A stretch of DNA of 64,000 nt from Castellaniella defragrans (lineage in GTDB: Bacteria > Pseudomonadota > Gammaproteobacteria > Burkholderiales > Burkholderiaceae_B): contig NZ_JACHIB010000010.1 in assembly GCF_014203015.1 (NCBI RefSeq), positions 62,001 through 126,000 of the forward strand. Direction: 5' to 3'. Position 1 is the first letter of the stretch; each line of letters starts with the position of its first letter. Below the pieces are notes generated by a model that worked only from the letters and a program-made list of their open reading frames with translations, did no database searches and had not been told where the DNA came from. The translations under genes were made by a program, and so were the position numbers. Of this stretch, positions 43,263 through 55,400 are shown one piece after another.

Positions 43263-43384
43263 AAGACGCCTATTTTACGGAGAATTAATGGTATGCTTAT
43301 CGCCATTGGACCGACGCGCCCTTCCTCCGGGCGGTTTCATTCCGGTCCGCCGTCTTCTCTTATCCTCGCATCCGCGCACACGAC

Positions 43385-43711
43385 ATGAGTGACTCCATCA
43401 AGCACGTCAGCGACGCGTCCTTTTCGGGCGACGTGCTCCAATCCAGCCTGCCCGTTCTGGTCGACTACTGGGCCGAATGGTGTGGCCCCTGCAAAATGGT
43501 CGCCCCCCTGCTCGACGAAGCCGCCGCCCAGTACAAGGGCCGCGTCACCATCGCCAAGCTGAACGTCGACGAAAACCCCGACAGCGCGGCCAAGTACGGC
43601 ATCCGCGGCATCCCCACCCTGATGCTGTTCAAGGACGGCAAGGTCGCCGCCACCAAGGTCGGCGCCCTGTCCCGCGCGCAGCTCCAGGCATTCCTCGACG
43701 AAGCCCTCTGA
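43385..43711 (+). CDS. trxA: Thioredoxin 1
   Basis: 108-residue thioredoxin with the active site [10 protein letters not shown] (Cys33 and Cys36), the buried aspartate (VLVDYW) and the cis-proline loop [13 protein letters not shown]. It is the general cytoplasmic disulfide reductant. It lies directly upstream of rho, an order conserved in many Proteobacteria. No recognisable Shine-Dalgarno sequence precedes the ATG; the leader is C/T-rich. Confidence 0.96.
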   Translation: MSDSIKHVSDASFSGDVLQSSLPVLVDYWAEWCGPCKMVAPLLDEAAAQYKGRVTIAKLNVDENPDSAAKYGIRGIPTLMLFKDGKVAATKVGALSRAQLQAFLDEAL

Positions 43712-43742
43712 CCTTCCCCCTCCATCCGCTTTGATTCCGCGC

Positions 43743-43810
43743 GCGAACCCGGTCCCGGGTTCGCCAGCCATCCGACGACCTCCACTTTCCTTCCCTCTCC
43801 CCTCTTTCCC
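43743..43810 (+). promoter_or_regulatory. rho leader: perfect hairpin plus pyrimidine-rich, SD-less tract
   Basis: GCGAACCCGG (43743-43752), a TC spacer, then CCGGGTTCGC (43755-43764) form a perfect inverted repeat. From about 43770 to the rho ATG the mRNA-like strand is rich in C and U and very poor in G, with no Shine-Dalgarno motif. Such C-over-G tracts are typical rut-type Rho-loading sites, so autoregulation of rho by Rho itself is plausible. Confidence 0.5.
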
Positions 43811-45067
43811 ATGCACCTGAACGAACTCAAAGCGCTGCACGTTTCGCAGCTGCTCGAAATGGCCGCCGGTCTCGAGATCGAAAACGCCAATCGGCTGCGC
43901 AAACAGGAACTGATGTTTGCGATCATGAAACGGCGGGCCAAGCAGGGCGAGCAGATCTTCGGCGACGGGGTCCTGGAAGTCCTGCCCGACGGCTTCGGTT
44001 TCCTGCGCTCGCCGGAAACGTCCTATCTGGCCAGCACCGACGACATCTACATCTCGCCCTCGCAGATCCGGCGCTTCAACCTGCACACCGGCGACTCCAT
44101 CGAAGGCGAAGTCCGCACGCCCAAGGACGGCGAACGCTACTTCGCCCTGGTCAAGGTGGACAAGGTCAACGGCACGGTCCCGGAAGCCATCAAGCACCGG
44201 ATCATGTTCGAGAACCTGACGCCGCTGCACCCCGACGAGCCGCTGGTGCTCGAGCGCGACATCAAGAGCAAGGAAAACATCACCGGGCGCATCATGGACA
44301 TCTTCGCGCCCATCGGCAAGGGCCAGCGCGCGCTGATCGTCGCCAGCCCGAAGTCCGGCAAGACCGTGATCATGCAGCACATCGCGCATGCCATCACGGA
44401 CAACTACCCCGACGCCGTGATGATCGTGCTGCTGGTGGACGAGCGCCCCGAGGAAGTCACCGAAATGCAGCGCACCGTGCGCGGCGAGGTCGTGGCCTCC
44501 ACCTTCGACGAGCCGGCCACGCGCCACGTCCAGGTCGCCGAAATGGTCATCGAAAAGGCCAAGCGCCTGGTCGAAATGAAGAAGGACGTGGTCATCCTGC
44601 TGGATTCGATCACCCGCCTGGCGCGCGCCTACAACACCGTGGTGCCGGCCTCCGGCAAGGTCCTGACCGGCGGGGTGGACGCCAACGCCCTGCAGCGCCC
44701 CAAGCGCTTCTTCGGCGCGGCGCGCAACCTGGAGGAAGGCGGCTCCCTGACGATCATCGGCACGGCCCTGATCGAAACCGGCAGCCGCATGGACGAGGTG
44801 ATCTACGAAGAATTCAAGGGCACCGGCAATTCCGAGGTGCACCTGGAGCGCCGACTGGCCGAGAAACGCATCTACCCGGCCATCAACCTGAACAAATCCG
44901 GCACGCGTCGCGAAGAGCTCCTGATCAAGCCCGAGCTTCTACAGAAGATCTGGGTACTGCGCAAGTTCATCCACGACATGGATGACGTTGACGCCATGGA
45001 ATTCATCCTGGACAAAATCCGGGCCACCAAAAACAACGCCGAATTTTTTGACATGATGAAGAAATAA
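43811..45067 (+). CDS. rho: Transcription termination factor Rho
   Basis: 418 residues, the usual length. The N-terminal domain ([20 protein letters not shown]) leads to the RNA-binding domain ([32 protein letters not shown]), then the RecA-like motor with Walker [15 protein letters not shown], Walker [17 protein letters not shown], the Q/R-loop region [20 protein letters not shown] and the [17 protein letters not shown] motif. It is a hexameric RNA helicase that ends untranslated transcripts. The leader suggests self-control. Confidence 0.98.
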   Translation: MHLNELKALHVSQLLEMAAGLEIENANRLRKQELMFAIMKRRAKQGEQIFGDGVLEVLPDGFGFLRSPETSYLASTDDIYISPSQIRRFNLHTGDSIEGEVRTPKDGERYFALVKVDKVNGTVPEAIKHRIMFENLTPLHPDEPLVLERDIKSKENITGRIMDIFAPIGKGQRALIVASPKSGKTVIMQHIAHAITDNYPDAVMIVLLVDERPEEVTEMQRTVRGEVVASTFDEPATRHVQVAEMVIEKAKRLVEMKKDVVILLDSITRLARAYNTVVPASGKVLTGGVDANALQRPKRFFGAARNLEEGGSLTIIGTALIETGSRMDEVIYEEFKGTGNSEVHLERRLAEKRIYPAINLNKSGTRREELLIKPELLQKIWVLRKFIHDMDDVDAMEFILDKIRATKNNAEFFDMMKK

Positions 45068-45086
45068 GCACAAGCGAGCACTTTTG

Positions 45087-46427
<1,341 letters not shown>

Positions 46428-46453
46428 TGACGCATCGGATGGTCGTCCCCCAC

Positions 46454-46489
46454 CCATGAAAAAAGCTCCTTCGGGAGCTTTTTTCATGG
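46454..46489. terminator. Bidirectional intrinsic terminator after gdhA
   Basis: A perfect 16-bp stem, with arms CCATGAAAAAAGCTCC and GGAGCTTTTTTCATGG around a TTCG loop. The A-run and T-run give a U-tract on either strand, so it ends both gdhA and the convergent amino-acid transport operon. Confidence 0.95.
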
Positions 46490-46498
46490 CGCGGGCCC

Positions 46499-47320
<822 letters not shown>

Positions 47321-47344
47321 GGCGATTCGGTCCTTAGTCGGGGC

Positions 47345-48061
47345 TCAGCGGCCCAGGTGGCGGGACAGGCGTCCCTCCATGATCCGCAGCGTGCGCCGCA
47401 ACACCTCGACGATGAGCAGGTACAGCGCCGCGGCCCAGAGATAGATCTCGAAATCGAAGGTCCTGGAATAGGCCAGCTTGGTGACGCCCATCACGTCGTA
47501 GACGGTGACCAGGGAGGCGATCGCGCTGGCCTTGACCAGCAGGATCATTTCGTTGCCCAGCGGCCCGATGGCGATGCGCATGGACTGCGGCAGGATCACG
47601 CGCAGGAAGGACTGCGCGGGCCCCAGGCCGAGCGCCCGGCAGGCTTCCTTCTGCCCCGCGGGAATGGCCAGCAGGCTGCCGCGGAAGATCTCGGCCTGAT
47701 AGGCCGCCGTGTTCAGGCTGAAGGCCAGCAGCGCGCACCACCAGGGATCGCGGAAGAACCACCACAGGTCGATCGCCTGCCAGAAGCCGCGAAAGGCGCT
47801 CATGCCGTAGTACAGCAGGAACAGTTGCGCGAGCAGCGGCGAACCGCGGAAGAAATAGACGTAGCCGCGGCTCAGTCCGCGGACCAGGCGATGGCGCGAC
47901 AGCCGCCCCAGCACCAGCAGCCAGCCCAGCAGCCACCCCAGCGCGAAGGACAGCGCCACCAGCTTGAGCGTGATCCAGAAACCCCCGAGCATGCGCGCGC
48001 CGTAGGTTTCCAGCAGGGCGGGATCGAGGAGACGGGGTAGGAGGCTCGTGACGGATTCCAT
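47345..48061 (-). CDS. Polar amino-acid ABC transporter permease (HisM/ArtM type)
   Basis: 238-residue permease with five or six helices. The family's N-terminal segment is GGFWITLKLVALSFALGWLLG and the EAA loop is IPAGQKEACRALGLGPAQSFLRVILPQSMRIA, which docks onto the ATPase. YVYFFRGSPLLAQLFLLYYG is the conserved FRGTPLL-type motif. It lies 5 bp after its partner permease. Basic amino acids are the likely substrate from operon context. Confidence 0.92.
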   Translation of the reverse strand: MESVTSLLPRLLDPALLETYGARMLGGFWITLKLVALSFALGWLLGWLLVLGRLSRHRLVRGLSRGYVYFFRGSPLLAQLFLLYYGMSAFRGFWQAIDLWWFFRDPWWCALLAFSLNTAAYQAEIFRGSLLAIPAGQKEACRALGLGPAQSFLRVILPQSMRIAIGPLGNEMILLVKASAIASLVTVYDVMGVTKLAYSRTFDFEIYLWAAALYLLIVEVLRRTLRIMEGRLSRHLGR

Positions 48062-48066
48062 GGCGG

Positions 48067-48780
48067 TCAGGCCCTGTGCAGGTGGCGCGAGAAGTGGTGC
48101 TCGGCGCGGGAGAAGAGCAGGCCCGAGGCCGCCGAGAGGATCAGGTAGAGCACGCAGGCCGCGCTGTAGAACAGCACGGGCTCGCGCGTCGCCGTGACGG
48201 CCTGGCTGGTCTGGCGCATGATGTCCGCCAGCGAGATGGTCGAGACCAGCGAAGTGTCCTTCAGCAGGGTGAGCCAGTTGTTGGTCAGGCCCGGCAAGGC
48301 CACCCGCATCAGCTGGGGAAACGTCACCCGCCGCAGCGTGGTCCAGCGCGACAGGCCCAGCGCCCGCGCCGCCTCGCCCTGGCCCGCCGGAATGGCCTTG
48401 AAAGCGCCCAGCCAGACTTCGCTGGAAAAGGCGGCCAGCACCAGGCTGAAGGCCACCACGCCGGCGACGAAGGCGTTGACGACGATGCCGCCCTCGTAGC
48501 CGAAATGGCGCATCAGCCTTTCGGCTGCGATCTGGCTGCCGTAGTACACCAGGAACAGCGTCAGCAGTTCGGGCAGGCCGCGGAACACGGTCGAGAACAC
48601 CGTGGCCGACAGGCGCGCGGCGGCATGCCGCGACTGGCTGCCCAGCGCCACCAGCAGGCCCAGCGGGAAGCCGAAGGGCACGCAGCACAGCGCCAGCAGG
48701 ATCGTGACCAGGGTGCCGGCCAGCAGGGCGTCGCCCCATCCGCTCTCGCCCCAGGACAGCAATTGCAATAAATCGAGCAT
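48067..48780 (-). CDS. Polar amino-acid ABC transporter permease (HisQ/ArtQ type)
   Basis: 237-residue permease with the same family plan: LLAGTLVTILLALCCVPFGF, the FRGLPELLTLFLVYYGSQ motif and the EAA loop IPAGQGEAARALGLSRWTTLRRVTFPQLMRVA. It forms the heterodimeric channel with the next gene product. A hairpin with a short T-run lies between it and the upstream binding-protein gene, a common device for making more binding protein than permease. Confidence 0.92.
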   Translation of the reverse strand: MLDLLQLLSWGESGWGDALLAGTLVTILLALCCVPFGFPLGLLVALGSQSRHAAARLSATVFSTVFRGLPELLTLFLVYYGSQIAAERLMRHFGYEGGIVVNAFVAGVVAFSLVLAAFSSEVWLGAFKAIPAGQGEAARALGLSRWTTLRRVTFPQLMRVALPGLTNNWLTLLKDTSLVSTISLADIMRQTSQAVTATREPVLFYSAACVLYLILSAASGLLFSRAEHHFSRHLHRA

Positions 48781-48825
48781 GGAAGCATCGGCCCTGGCCG
48801 GGCCGCTCCGTGTGGATCATGCAAA

Positions 48826-48843
48826 AGGCGGCGCGCGCCGCCT
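48826..48843 (-). terminator. Palindromic stem-loop after the binding-protein gene
   Basis: AGGCGGCGCGCGCCGCCT is a perfect palindrome 9 bp after the binding-protein stop. On the minus strand it is followed by TTT. It is probably a partial terminator or mRNA-stabilising 3' end inside the operon. Confidence 0.6.
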
Positions 48844-48852
48844 GCCGGGGGG

Positions 48853-49617
48853 TCAGTAGATGTCGAGGCCGAAGTAGCGCTGCGAGATCCGCTGATAGGA
48901 GCCGTCGGCGCGGATCGCCAGGATGGCCTCGTCCAGGCGGGTGCGCAGGGCGTCGTCGCCCTTGCGCACCGCGATGGCGATGTCGTCCATGGTGCCCGGC
49001 AGATCGCCCAGCAGCCTGCAGCAGTCATGGCTGCGCTTGCGCATCCATTCGATCAGGGGATACTTGTCGTGCACCAGCGCGTCCAGGCGGCCGCTGGCCA
49101 GGTCGCTGCCCGCCTCGTCGGCCGTCGGGTACAGGCGCACTTCGGCGCCGGCCTTGCCGTAGACGTCCTCGGCGTACATGCCGGGGGTGCTGGAGGACTG
49201 GGCCCCGACCACCTTGCCCTTGAAGGCCGCCGCATCCAGGCTGCCGGCCTCGGCATCGCGCGGCACGGCCACCGACATCGAGGTGCGGTAGTAGCGGCCG
49301 GTGAAATCGACCTGCTCGGCGCGCTCCTTCGTGACCGCCATGGACGAGATGATGGCGTCGAACTTGCGCGCCATCAGGGCCGGGATGATGCCGTCCCAGT
49401 CCTGCGCGATGAACTCGCATTCGACCTGCATCTGCCTGCACAGGGCGTTGGCGATGTCGATGTCGAAGCCGACGTAGCCGCCCTTGGCGCTGGGCGCGCT
49501 GAAGGGCGGATAGGCGGCCTCCAGGCCGACGCGCAGGGTTTCGGCCTGCGCCGGGCCGCCGGCCCCCAGGCCGCAGGCCAGCATCAGCGCCGCGGCCAGC
49601 GTCTTCAGGTTCTTCAT
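48853..49617 (-). CDS. Periplasmic basic amino-acid binding protein (SBP family 3)
   Basis: 254-residue ArtJ/HisJ-like binding protein. The signal peptide ends at GPAQA (about residue 25), then ETLRVGLEAAYPPFSAPS, GYVGFDIDIANALCRQMQVE, QDWDGIIPALMARKFDAIIS and TKERAEQVDFTGRYY. A Cys pair (HDCCRLLG) lies in the second lobe. An AGGAGA site precedes the ATG. Linkage to arginase and ornithine cyclodeaminase points to arginine or ornithine as ligand. Confidence 0.93.
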   Translation of the reverse strand: MKNLKTLAAALMLACGLGAGGPAQAETLRVGLEAAYPPFSAPSAKGGYVGFDIDIANALCRQMQVECEFIAQDWDGIIPALMARKFDAIISSMAVTKERAEQVDFTGRYYRTSMSVAVPRDAEAGSLDAAAFKGKVVGAQSSSTPGMYAEDVYGKAGAEVRLYPTADEAGSDLASGRLDALVHDKYPLIEWMRKRSHDCCRLLGDLPGTMDDIAIAVRKGDDALRTRLDEAILAIRADGSYQRISQRYFGLDIY

Positions 49618-49703
49618 GGGTATGTCTCCTGTCTTTTTTATGGAAGGGGATGAAAAGGCATGGAAGAAGGCCCGCGGGGCGGCCGTGCGCCCCGCGGGCG
49701 GGA

Positions 49704-50639
49704 TCAGGATGTCGGCGGCTTCTCCCGCACCAGGGTGCTCTTGCCGAACAGGCTTTCGACCATCTGCACCGCCGCCTCGGCGGTGCCGTTGCGCACGTCC
49801 AGCGCCGGATTCAGCTCGACGATGTCCAGCGAGGCGACCTGGCCGGTGTCGGCCAGCATCTCCATGCACAGCTGGGCCTCGCGCCAGGTGGGGCCGCCCT
49901 GCACCGTGGTGCCCACGCCGGGCGCGTAGGACGGGTCGAGGAAATCCACGTCGAAGCTGACGTGGACGTGGGCGTCCCGCGGCAGGTCCGCCAGCGCCGC
50001 CTGCATCACCGCCCGCATCCCGATCTCGTCGATCATGCGCATGTCGTAGACGTCCAGGCCCTGCTCGTGGACGAACAGGCGCTCCTCGCGGTCCACGCTG
50101 CGGATGCCGATCATGCGCAGGTCGCGGGTCCGCAGCGCGGGGCCCGCGCCGCCCAGGTTCACGAGCGCGTCCGGCCCGAAGCCGCACAGGCAGGCGACCG
50201 GCATGCCGTGCACGTTTCCGCTGGGCGTCAGGCGCGCCGTGTTGAAATCCGTATGGGCGTCCAGCCAGAACACCCGCAGGGGACGCCCCCCGCGGCGGCA
50301 GTGGCGCGCCACCGCGCCCACCGAGCCCACGCCCAGGCAGTGATCGCCGCCCAGCATCACGGGCATGCGGCCCGCCTGCAGCTGTGCCGTCACGGCATCG
50401 AACACGGCGCGGTTCCACTGCAGCACCTCGGGCAGATGCCGGTAGCCGTCGAGCGGCGGCTGCCAGGGATTGAAAGGGCCGCCCAGGTTGCCGGTGTCCT
50501 CCACGCGCAGCCCCTGCCGGGCAAGGGCGCGCGCCAGGCCGGCCACGCGCAGGGCCTCCGGCCCCATGGACGCGCCGCGCACGCCCGCCCCGACATCGGT
50601 CGGCACGCCGATCAGGGCCGCCACTTTTTCCGTCATCAT
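49704..50639 (-). CDS. rocF: Arginase
   Basis: 311-residue arginase of the ureohydrolase family, hydrolysing L-arginine to ornithine and urea with a binuclear manganese centre. All metal motifs are present: MLGGDHCLGVGSVG, WLDAHTDFNTA with the SGNVHGMP substrate loop, and HVSFDVDFLDPSYAPG. A GGAG site precedes the tandem ATG-ATG start (50639/50636). It is 16 bp after ornithine cyclodeaminase and upstream of the uptake genes. Confidence 0.95.
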   Translation of the reverse strand: MMTEKVAALIGVPTDVGAGVRGASMGPEALRVAGLARALARQGLRVEDTGNLGGPFNPWQPPLDGYRHLPEVLQWNRAVFDAVTAQLQAGRMPVMLGGDHCLGVGSVGAVARHCRRGGRPLRVFWLDAHTDFNTARLTPSGNVHGMPVACLCGFGPDALVNLGGAGPALRTRDLRMIGIRSVDREERLFVHEQGLDVYDMRMIDEIGMRAVMQAALADLPRDAHVHVSFDVDFLDPSYAPGVGTTVQGGPTWREAQLCMEMLADTGQVASLDIVELNPALDVRNGTAEAAVQMVESLFGKSTLVREKPPTS

Positions 50640-50655
50640 GGTGCTCCGCGAGCGT

Positions 50656-51747
50656 TCAGGCTTCGTGCGGACATGCCAGCGCCGCCTCGTCCGCCCGCGC
50701 TTCGGCGCCCCGCGGCGCCGGGCCGGCGTCCAGGCGCCGCATGGCGCCGAACAGGTCCTTCGGGTCCCCGGCTTCCGGGACCAGCTCGAAGGCGCGGCCG
50801 ATCCCGAGCGCACGCGCCTGGTCCCACAGGAAGCGCAGGGCGGAGAAATCCTCCAGCGCGAAGCCCACGGAATCGAACACGGTGATCTCGTCGCCGGAAC
50901 GCCGCCCGGGGCGCCGCCCCGCCAGGACTTCCCAGAGCGGGACCACGGGGTAATCGGCGGACATCTGCTGGATCTCGCCCTCGATCCGGGACTGGGGCTC
51001 GAATTCCACGAAGGTCGTGGCGCGCGTCAGGATGTCGGCGTGCAGCTCGGTCTTGCCCGGACAGTCGCCGCCCACGGCATTGACGTGCACGCCCGGCCCG
51101 ACCATGTCGGGCGTCAGGATCAGGGCATTGGTCTTGTCGGCCGTGGCGGTCGTGACGATGTCCGCCCCGGCCACGGCCTCGCGGGCGCTGCGCACCGGCC
51201 GGACCTCCAGGCCCGGAACGCCGGCCAGGTTGCGCACCAGCTTGCGGGTGGCCTCGGGATCGACGTCGTAGACCCTGAGGACGTCGATGCCCAGCAGATG
51301 ATGGAACGCCAGCGCCTGGAATTCGCTCTGGGCGCCATTGCCGATCAGCGCCATGACGCGGGCGTCGCGGCGCGCCAGCACGCGGGCGGCCACGACCGAG
51401 GTGGCGGCCGTGCGCAGGGCGGTCGTCAGCGTCAGTTCGCTCAGCAGCAGCGGCAGGCCGGTGCCGACCTCGGCCAGGGCGCCGAAGGCCATCACGGTGG
51501 GCAGACCCTGGACGGGGTTGTACGGATGGCCGTTGACGAACTTGAAGGCATAGCGGTCCGCGTCGGCCGTGGGCATGAGCTCGATCACGCCGACCGCCGA
51601 GTGGCTGGCCACGCGGGCCGTCTTTTCAAACGATTCCCAGCGCACGAAATCGTCCTGGATGTAGCGGGACAGCAGGTCCAGCGCCTTGCGGACGGTCAGG
51701 CGGCCGACCAGCGTGGATACGTCGGTCGTCGTCAGCATCAATGCCAT
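50656..51747 (-). CDS. ocd: Ornithine cyclodeaminase
   Basis: 363-residue ornithine cyclodeaminase/mu-crystallin family enzyme, which converts ornithine directly to proline with release of ammonia. The Rossmann motif is ALIGNGAQSEFQALAFHHL. The family segments FKFVNGHPYNPVQGLPTVMA and VNAVGGDCPGKTELHADIL, with the catalytic Asp region, are intact. The length suits bona fide OCDs. An AAGGAGA site precedes the ATG. Next to arginase it completes arginine to proline. It is divergent from the Lrp-type gene. Confidence 0.95.
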   Translation of the reverse strand: MALMLTTTDVSTLVGRLTVRKALDLLSRYIQDDFVRWESFEKTARVASHSAVGVIELMPTADADRYAFKFVNGHPYNPVQGLPTVMAFGALAEVGTGLPLLLSELTLTTALRTAATSVVAARVLARRDARVMALIGNGAQSEFQALAFHHLLGIDVLRVYDVDPEATRKLVRNLAGVPGLEVRPVRSAREAVAGADIVTTATADKTNALILTPDMVGPGVHVNAVGGDCPGKTELHADILTRATTFVEFEPQSRIEGEIQQMSADYPVVPLWEVLAGRRPGRRSGDEITVFDSVGFALEDFSALRFLWDQARALGIGRAFELVPEAGDPKDLFGAMRRLDAGPAPRGAEARADEAALACPHEA

Positions 51748-52033
51748 GATGGGGTCTCCTTGTCTGATTATCGTGTCCGTGCCCGCCGCCGGAGCGCCGC
51801 GCCGGACCGGCTGCCGATGCGCCGCGGGCCGCGGGGGCCGGCGGGACCGGAAGCCTGGCCGGGGCGCTCCCGGTGGGGCTGGACTCATTATTCTCGATGG
51901 GGAGGCCAATTCATAGCGTCAATTTTCTACAATAAATGATAGTATTTTGAACAGTTTTTATATTTGTGCTGACAATTCCATCAAAACGATCGCAATGGCC
52001 ATGACCCTCACGGCGATCGCAACGAGGCCTGCC

Positions 52034-52459
52034 ATGGATTCCCTCGATCACCAGATCCTTTCCTACCTGCGCGGCGACGCGCGCATCTCGGTCGCCACGC
52101 TGGCCAAGAAGCTGGGCGTCTCGCGCGGCACCATCTGCAACCGCATCGCCCGCATGGAGCGCGACCACGTCATCCTGGGCTATACCGTGCGGGTGCGGCC
52201 CGATTCGCAGCCGCAGGAAATCGTCGCGTGGATGAGCATCGCCATCGAGGGCCACGAGGCCTCGCGCATCATCCATGCCCTCTCGGGCGAGCCGGCGGTC
52301 TGGGCGCTGCACGACACCAACGGCCGCTGGGACCTGCTGGCGGAACTCCGCGTCACCAACATCGCCCAGCTCTCCGAGGCGCTGGAGCACATCCGGCTGA
52401 TCAAGGGCATTTCGGCCACCGAGACCAGCCTGCACCTGAAGACCCTGCAGCTGCACTGA
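52034..52459 (+). CDS. Lrp/AsnC-family regulator of the arginine operon
   Basis: 141-residue Lrp/AsnC protein starting MDSLDHQILSYLRGDARISV, with the HTH AKKLGVSRGTICNRIARMERD and the RAM effector domain (VAWMSIAIEGHEASRIIHAL, LHDTNGRWDLLAELRV). An in-frame ATG 29 codons upstream (51947) exists, but the added stretch is AT-rich, lies in the promoter region and is not conserved in form. GAGG sits before 52034. It most likely activates ocd-rocF in response to arginine or ornithine, as in other arginase operons. Confidence 0.9.
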   Translation: MDSLDHQILSYLRGDARISVATLAKKLGVSRGTICNRIARMERDHVILGYTVRVRPDSQPQEIVAWMSIAIEGHEASRIIHALSGEPAVWALHDTNGRWDLLAELRVTNIAQLSEALEHIRLIKGISATETSLHLKTLQLH

Positions 52460-52479
52460 GCGCGCGCCGCGCCGGCCGT

Positions 52480-55400
52480 TCAGCCGCCGCCGGCGTCCTG
52501 GACGCCCGCCTCGGTGGGGATCTCCGTGACCTTGGGCTCGTCCCAGGTCCCCGTCACCCGGTAGCGCGCCGTCATGCTCTTGGCCAGCGGCGCCTTCAGC
52601 AGCCATTGCGTGACGAAGGCGCCCAGGCCGACCAGCGGATTGACCGCGATGCCGGCGGCCAGGGCCGCGCCGCTGACGTCCAGGTTGGGCACGATGACGG
52701 CCTGCATGTCCAGGGTCTCGTGCAGGATGTCGGTGCTGCCTTCGAGCAGGATGGTGCCCACCGGCCCGATCACCTTGTAGTCGCTGATCTTCACCTTGCC
52801 CCGGTCCAGCTCCAGCGCGCTGCGCAGCTGGTCGAAGGGAAAGCCGTCCTGCGGCAGGCCGGCCAGTCCGCGGTCCAGCTTCGTGAGCCGGGTGATGGAC
52901 TGCAGGGACAGGAACTCCAGCAGCTTGGCCGTGTGCGAGCCGATCTTCTGGAAGCGCCCCTTGTCCAGCTCGATCCGCAGGCTGCCGCTCAGGTCCGCCT
53001 TTTCGCGCGTCCAGGGCAGGTTGCGCCACTGGAACCGCCCATTGAGCGTGCCCTCGCCGCCCGACATCACGTCCTTCCAGCCGGCCCGGTCCATCCAGGC
53101 GCCCAGGCTGCGCGCCTGGACCGAGGCGTTCAGTTCCAGCCCGCGGTCCGCTCCGCGCAGGCGCCAGATGCCCGACCCGCGCAGGCGGGCATCGTCGTCG
53201 CCCAAGCGCAGGTTGTTCAGCTGCCAGACGTGATGGGCGCCGTCGCGCACGCCTTCCAGGGACAGGGCGCCCATCGAGTGCCCGTACAGGCGCAGCTCGT
53301 CGGCCTGCAGCACGATGCCCGGAATCTCCAGGTCGTCGTCGAACGAGGCGTCCTCGTCGGACCCGGCCTCGGGCAGCAGGGAGCCGGCGTCGTTCGCGTC
53401 GTCGCCCAGGCTCAGGCGGGCGAAGCGCGCCGACATGCGCCCCAGCACGCGGCCGTCGCGCTCCTGCCACTTGAGGGTGCCGCTGCTCTGCTCCGAGCGC
53501 AGGTTCATCGACCACTGCTCCTCGGGCGAACGCACCACCCGCAGCACGGCCTGGTCCAGGCGCGTGCCCAGCAGCCGCAACTGGTCGGCCTGGATGCTCA
53601 GCAGGGTCAGGTCGGGCCACAGCGGCCGGCCGGCTTTGCGCCGCGCGCCGTTGTCGCCCCCGGCCCCGGCCCCGGTCCCGGCTCCAGCCCCGCCGCGCCG
53701 GGGGATGGAAAACTCGTCCACGATGCGGTTCCACAGGTCCAGGTCGAACAGCGGATAGGCGACCTCGACCCGCAGGCCGTCCTCGTCGGCGTCGGCGGCG
53801 CGCCCCACCCCGACGGACGCGCCCTGGAAATAGGGCCCGCCGCGGGTCTTGCGCTCGTGCCGCAGGTCCAGGCGCAACGCCTCGCCGTACTGCGCCGTCA
53901 GCCGGTCCGAGCGGGAGTCGGCGTCCGACCACTGGATGCGCAGCGTCCGGGCCTGCTCGGCCGGCTTGGCCAGCGGCGCGGGAAAATCCAGCGCCAGGCC
54001 GCGGGTGTCGGACTCCAGGACGAAGGCCGTCTCGTGCCCCCGCCTGCGCAGGGTGGCCCGATAGTCCAGCGCGCCTTCGAGCCGCCGCATCCCCGGCACG
54101 CCCACGTAGTCCGCCAGCGCCCGGGCGCCGATGCGGCCCTGCAGGTCCAGGCCGGTGTCCTGCGGCCCGCCCAGGCTGCCGCCGATCTTCACGTCCCCGC
54201 CCAGCAGCCGCGCGGCCAGGGGCCGGGCGATGCGCACGCCCTGCTCGCTGAAATGCAGCTGCCCGTCGATGGCCTGGAAGGCCGGCGCGTGCGGCAGGAA
54301 CTGCAGGCTCGCCTGGCGCAGGTCCACGCGCCCCTGGACCTGGGTGTCCTCGCCGTGCAGCAGGGGGATGGTCAGGGACAGGGGCACTTCCCAATCGCCC
54401 CCGGCGCTCGCCTCGTCGAACACGCCGTCCAGCAGCGCGGCCAGCGGCGAGTGGCGGATCAGCGCCATGTAGGCCTCGCCGGAGGCGGCGGTCCGGCCCG
54501 AGACCTGCAGGGTGGAGTCGTGCTCCAGGTCCGGAATCCGGGCCTTCACCCCCCACAGGGCGATCTCGTGGCCGGAGTCGGGGCGCATCCGCGCGGTGGA
54601 GGCCGTCAGCCGCAAGTCGGTGCGATGCAGGTCCAGCGTGCCCGCCACGTCTTCCAGCAGCGGCCAGGCCTCCTTCTGCGGCGCCCCGGGCACGAACTCG
54701 ATGCGCGCGCCGCGGAAGTTTCCCTGCAGGCGGAAATCGCCCGCCTGCGGCTGCAGGCCGAAGGGGAATTCCGTCAGGTCGCCCTGCAGCCGCCAGCGGG
54801 CGTCCACGACCTCGCCCGCGTGCAGGCCGCCCGCCAGCCACTCGCGGGCCTCCGGGCTGACCTCGAGCGGCAGGTAGCGGTGGACCGCGTCCAGGCGGGC
54901 GCGGGCGATCGTGCCCTGGAAATCGACCTGGCCGGCGGGTCCGCCCGACCGCCAGGTCCCCGCGCCCCGCAAGGCGATGTCGGGATTGCGCCAGGCCAGC
55001 TCTTCCAGGTTCAGGGTCCAGGCGTCGGCATGGCGCAGCCGGCCCCGGATCTCCAGGAAGCCCAGGGACAGGGGCTGGGCGAACAGGGCCGGCACGGTGC
55101 CGCGCGCGCCCTGGGAGCGCACCTGGAAATCCAGGCCGTCGGGCATCGGCTCGCCCTGGCCCAGGGCCTGCCACTGGTCCAGCGCGCCGGCGGCCCAGAT
55201 TCCGGCCCGGGGCATGTCCAGCGACAGGCCCGAGTCCGCCGCCCAGCGCACGGCATCGGTCCCCAGCAGCAGGGTCAGGCGGGGCCGCCCGCGCCGCGTC
55301 TGGACCCAGGCCTGCGCCTGCACGCCGCCCTGCAACAGGGCGTCCGGCAGCTCCACCCAGGGACGCCAGGCCCGCGACCGGACCGGCCCGACCCGCAGCC

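Noticed and set aside
51947-52033. Longer N-terminus for the Lrp-type regulator
   Set aside because: The 29 extra codons are AT-rich, unlike the coding sequence, and would place the start inside the probable ocd/lrp promoter; the usual Lrp N-terminus begins at 52034.
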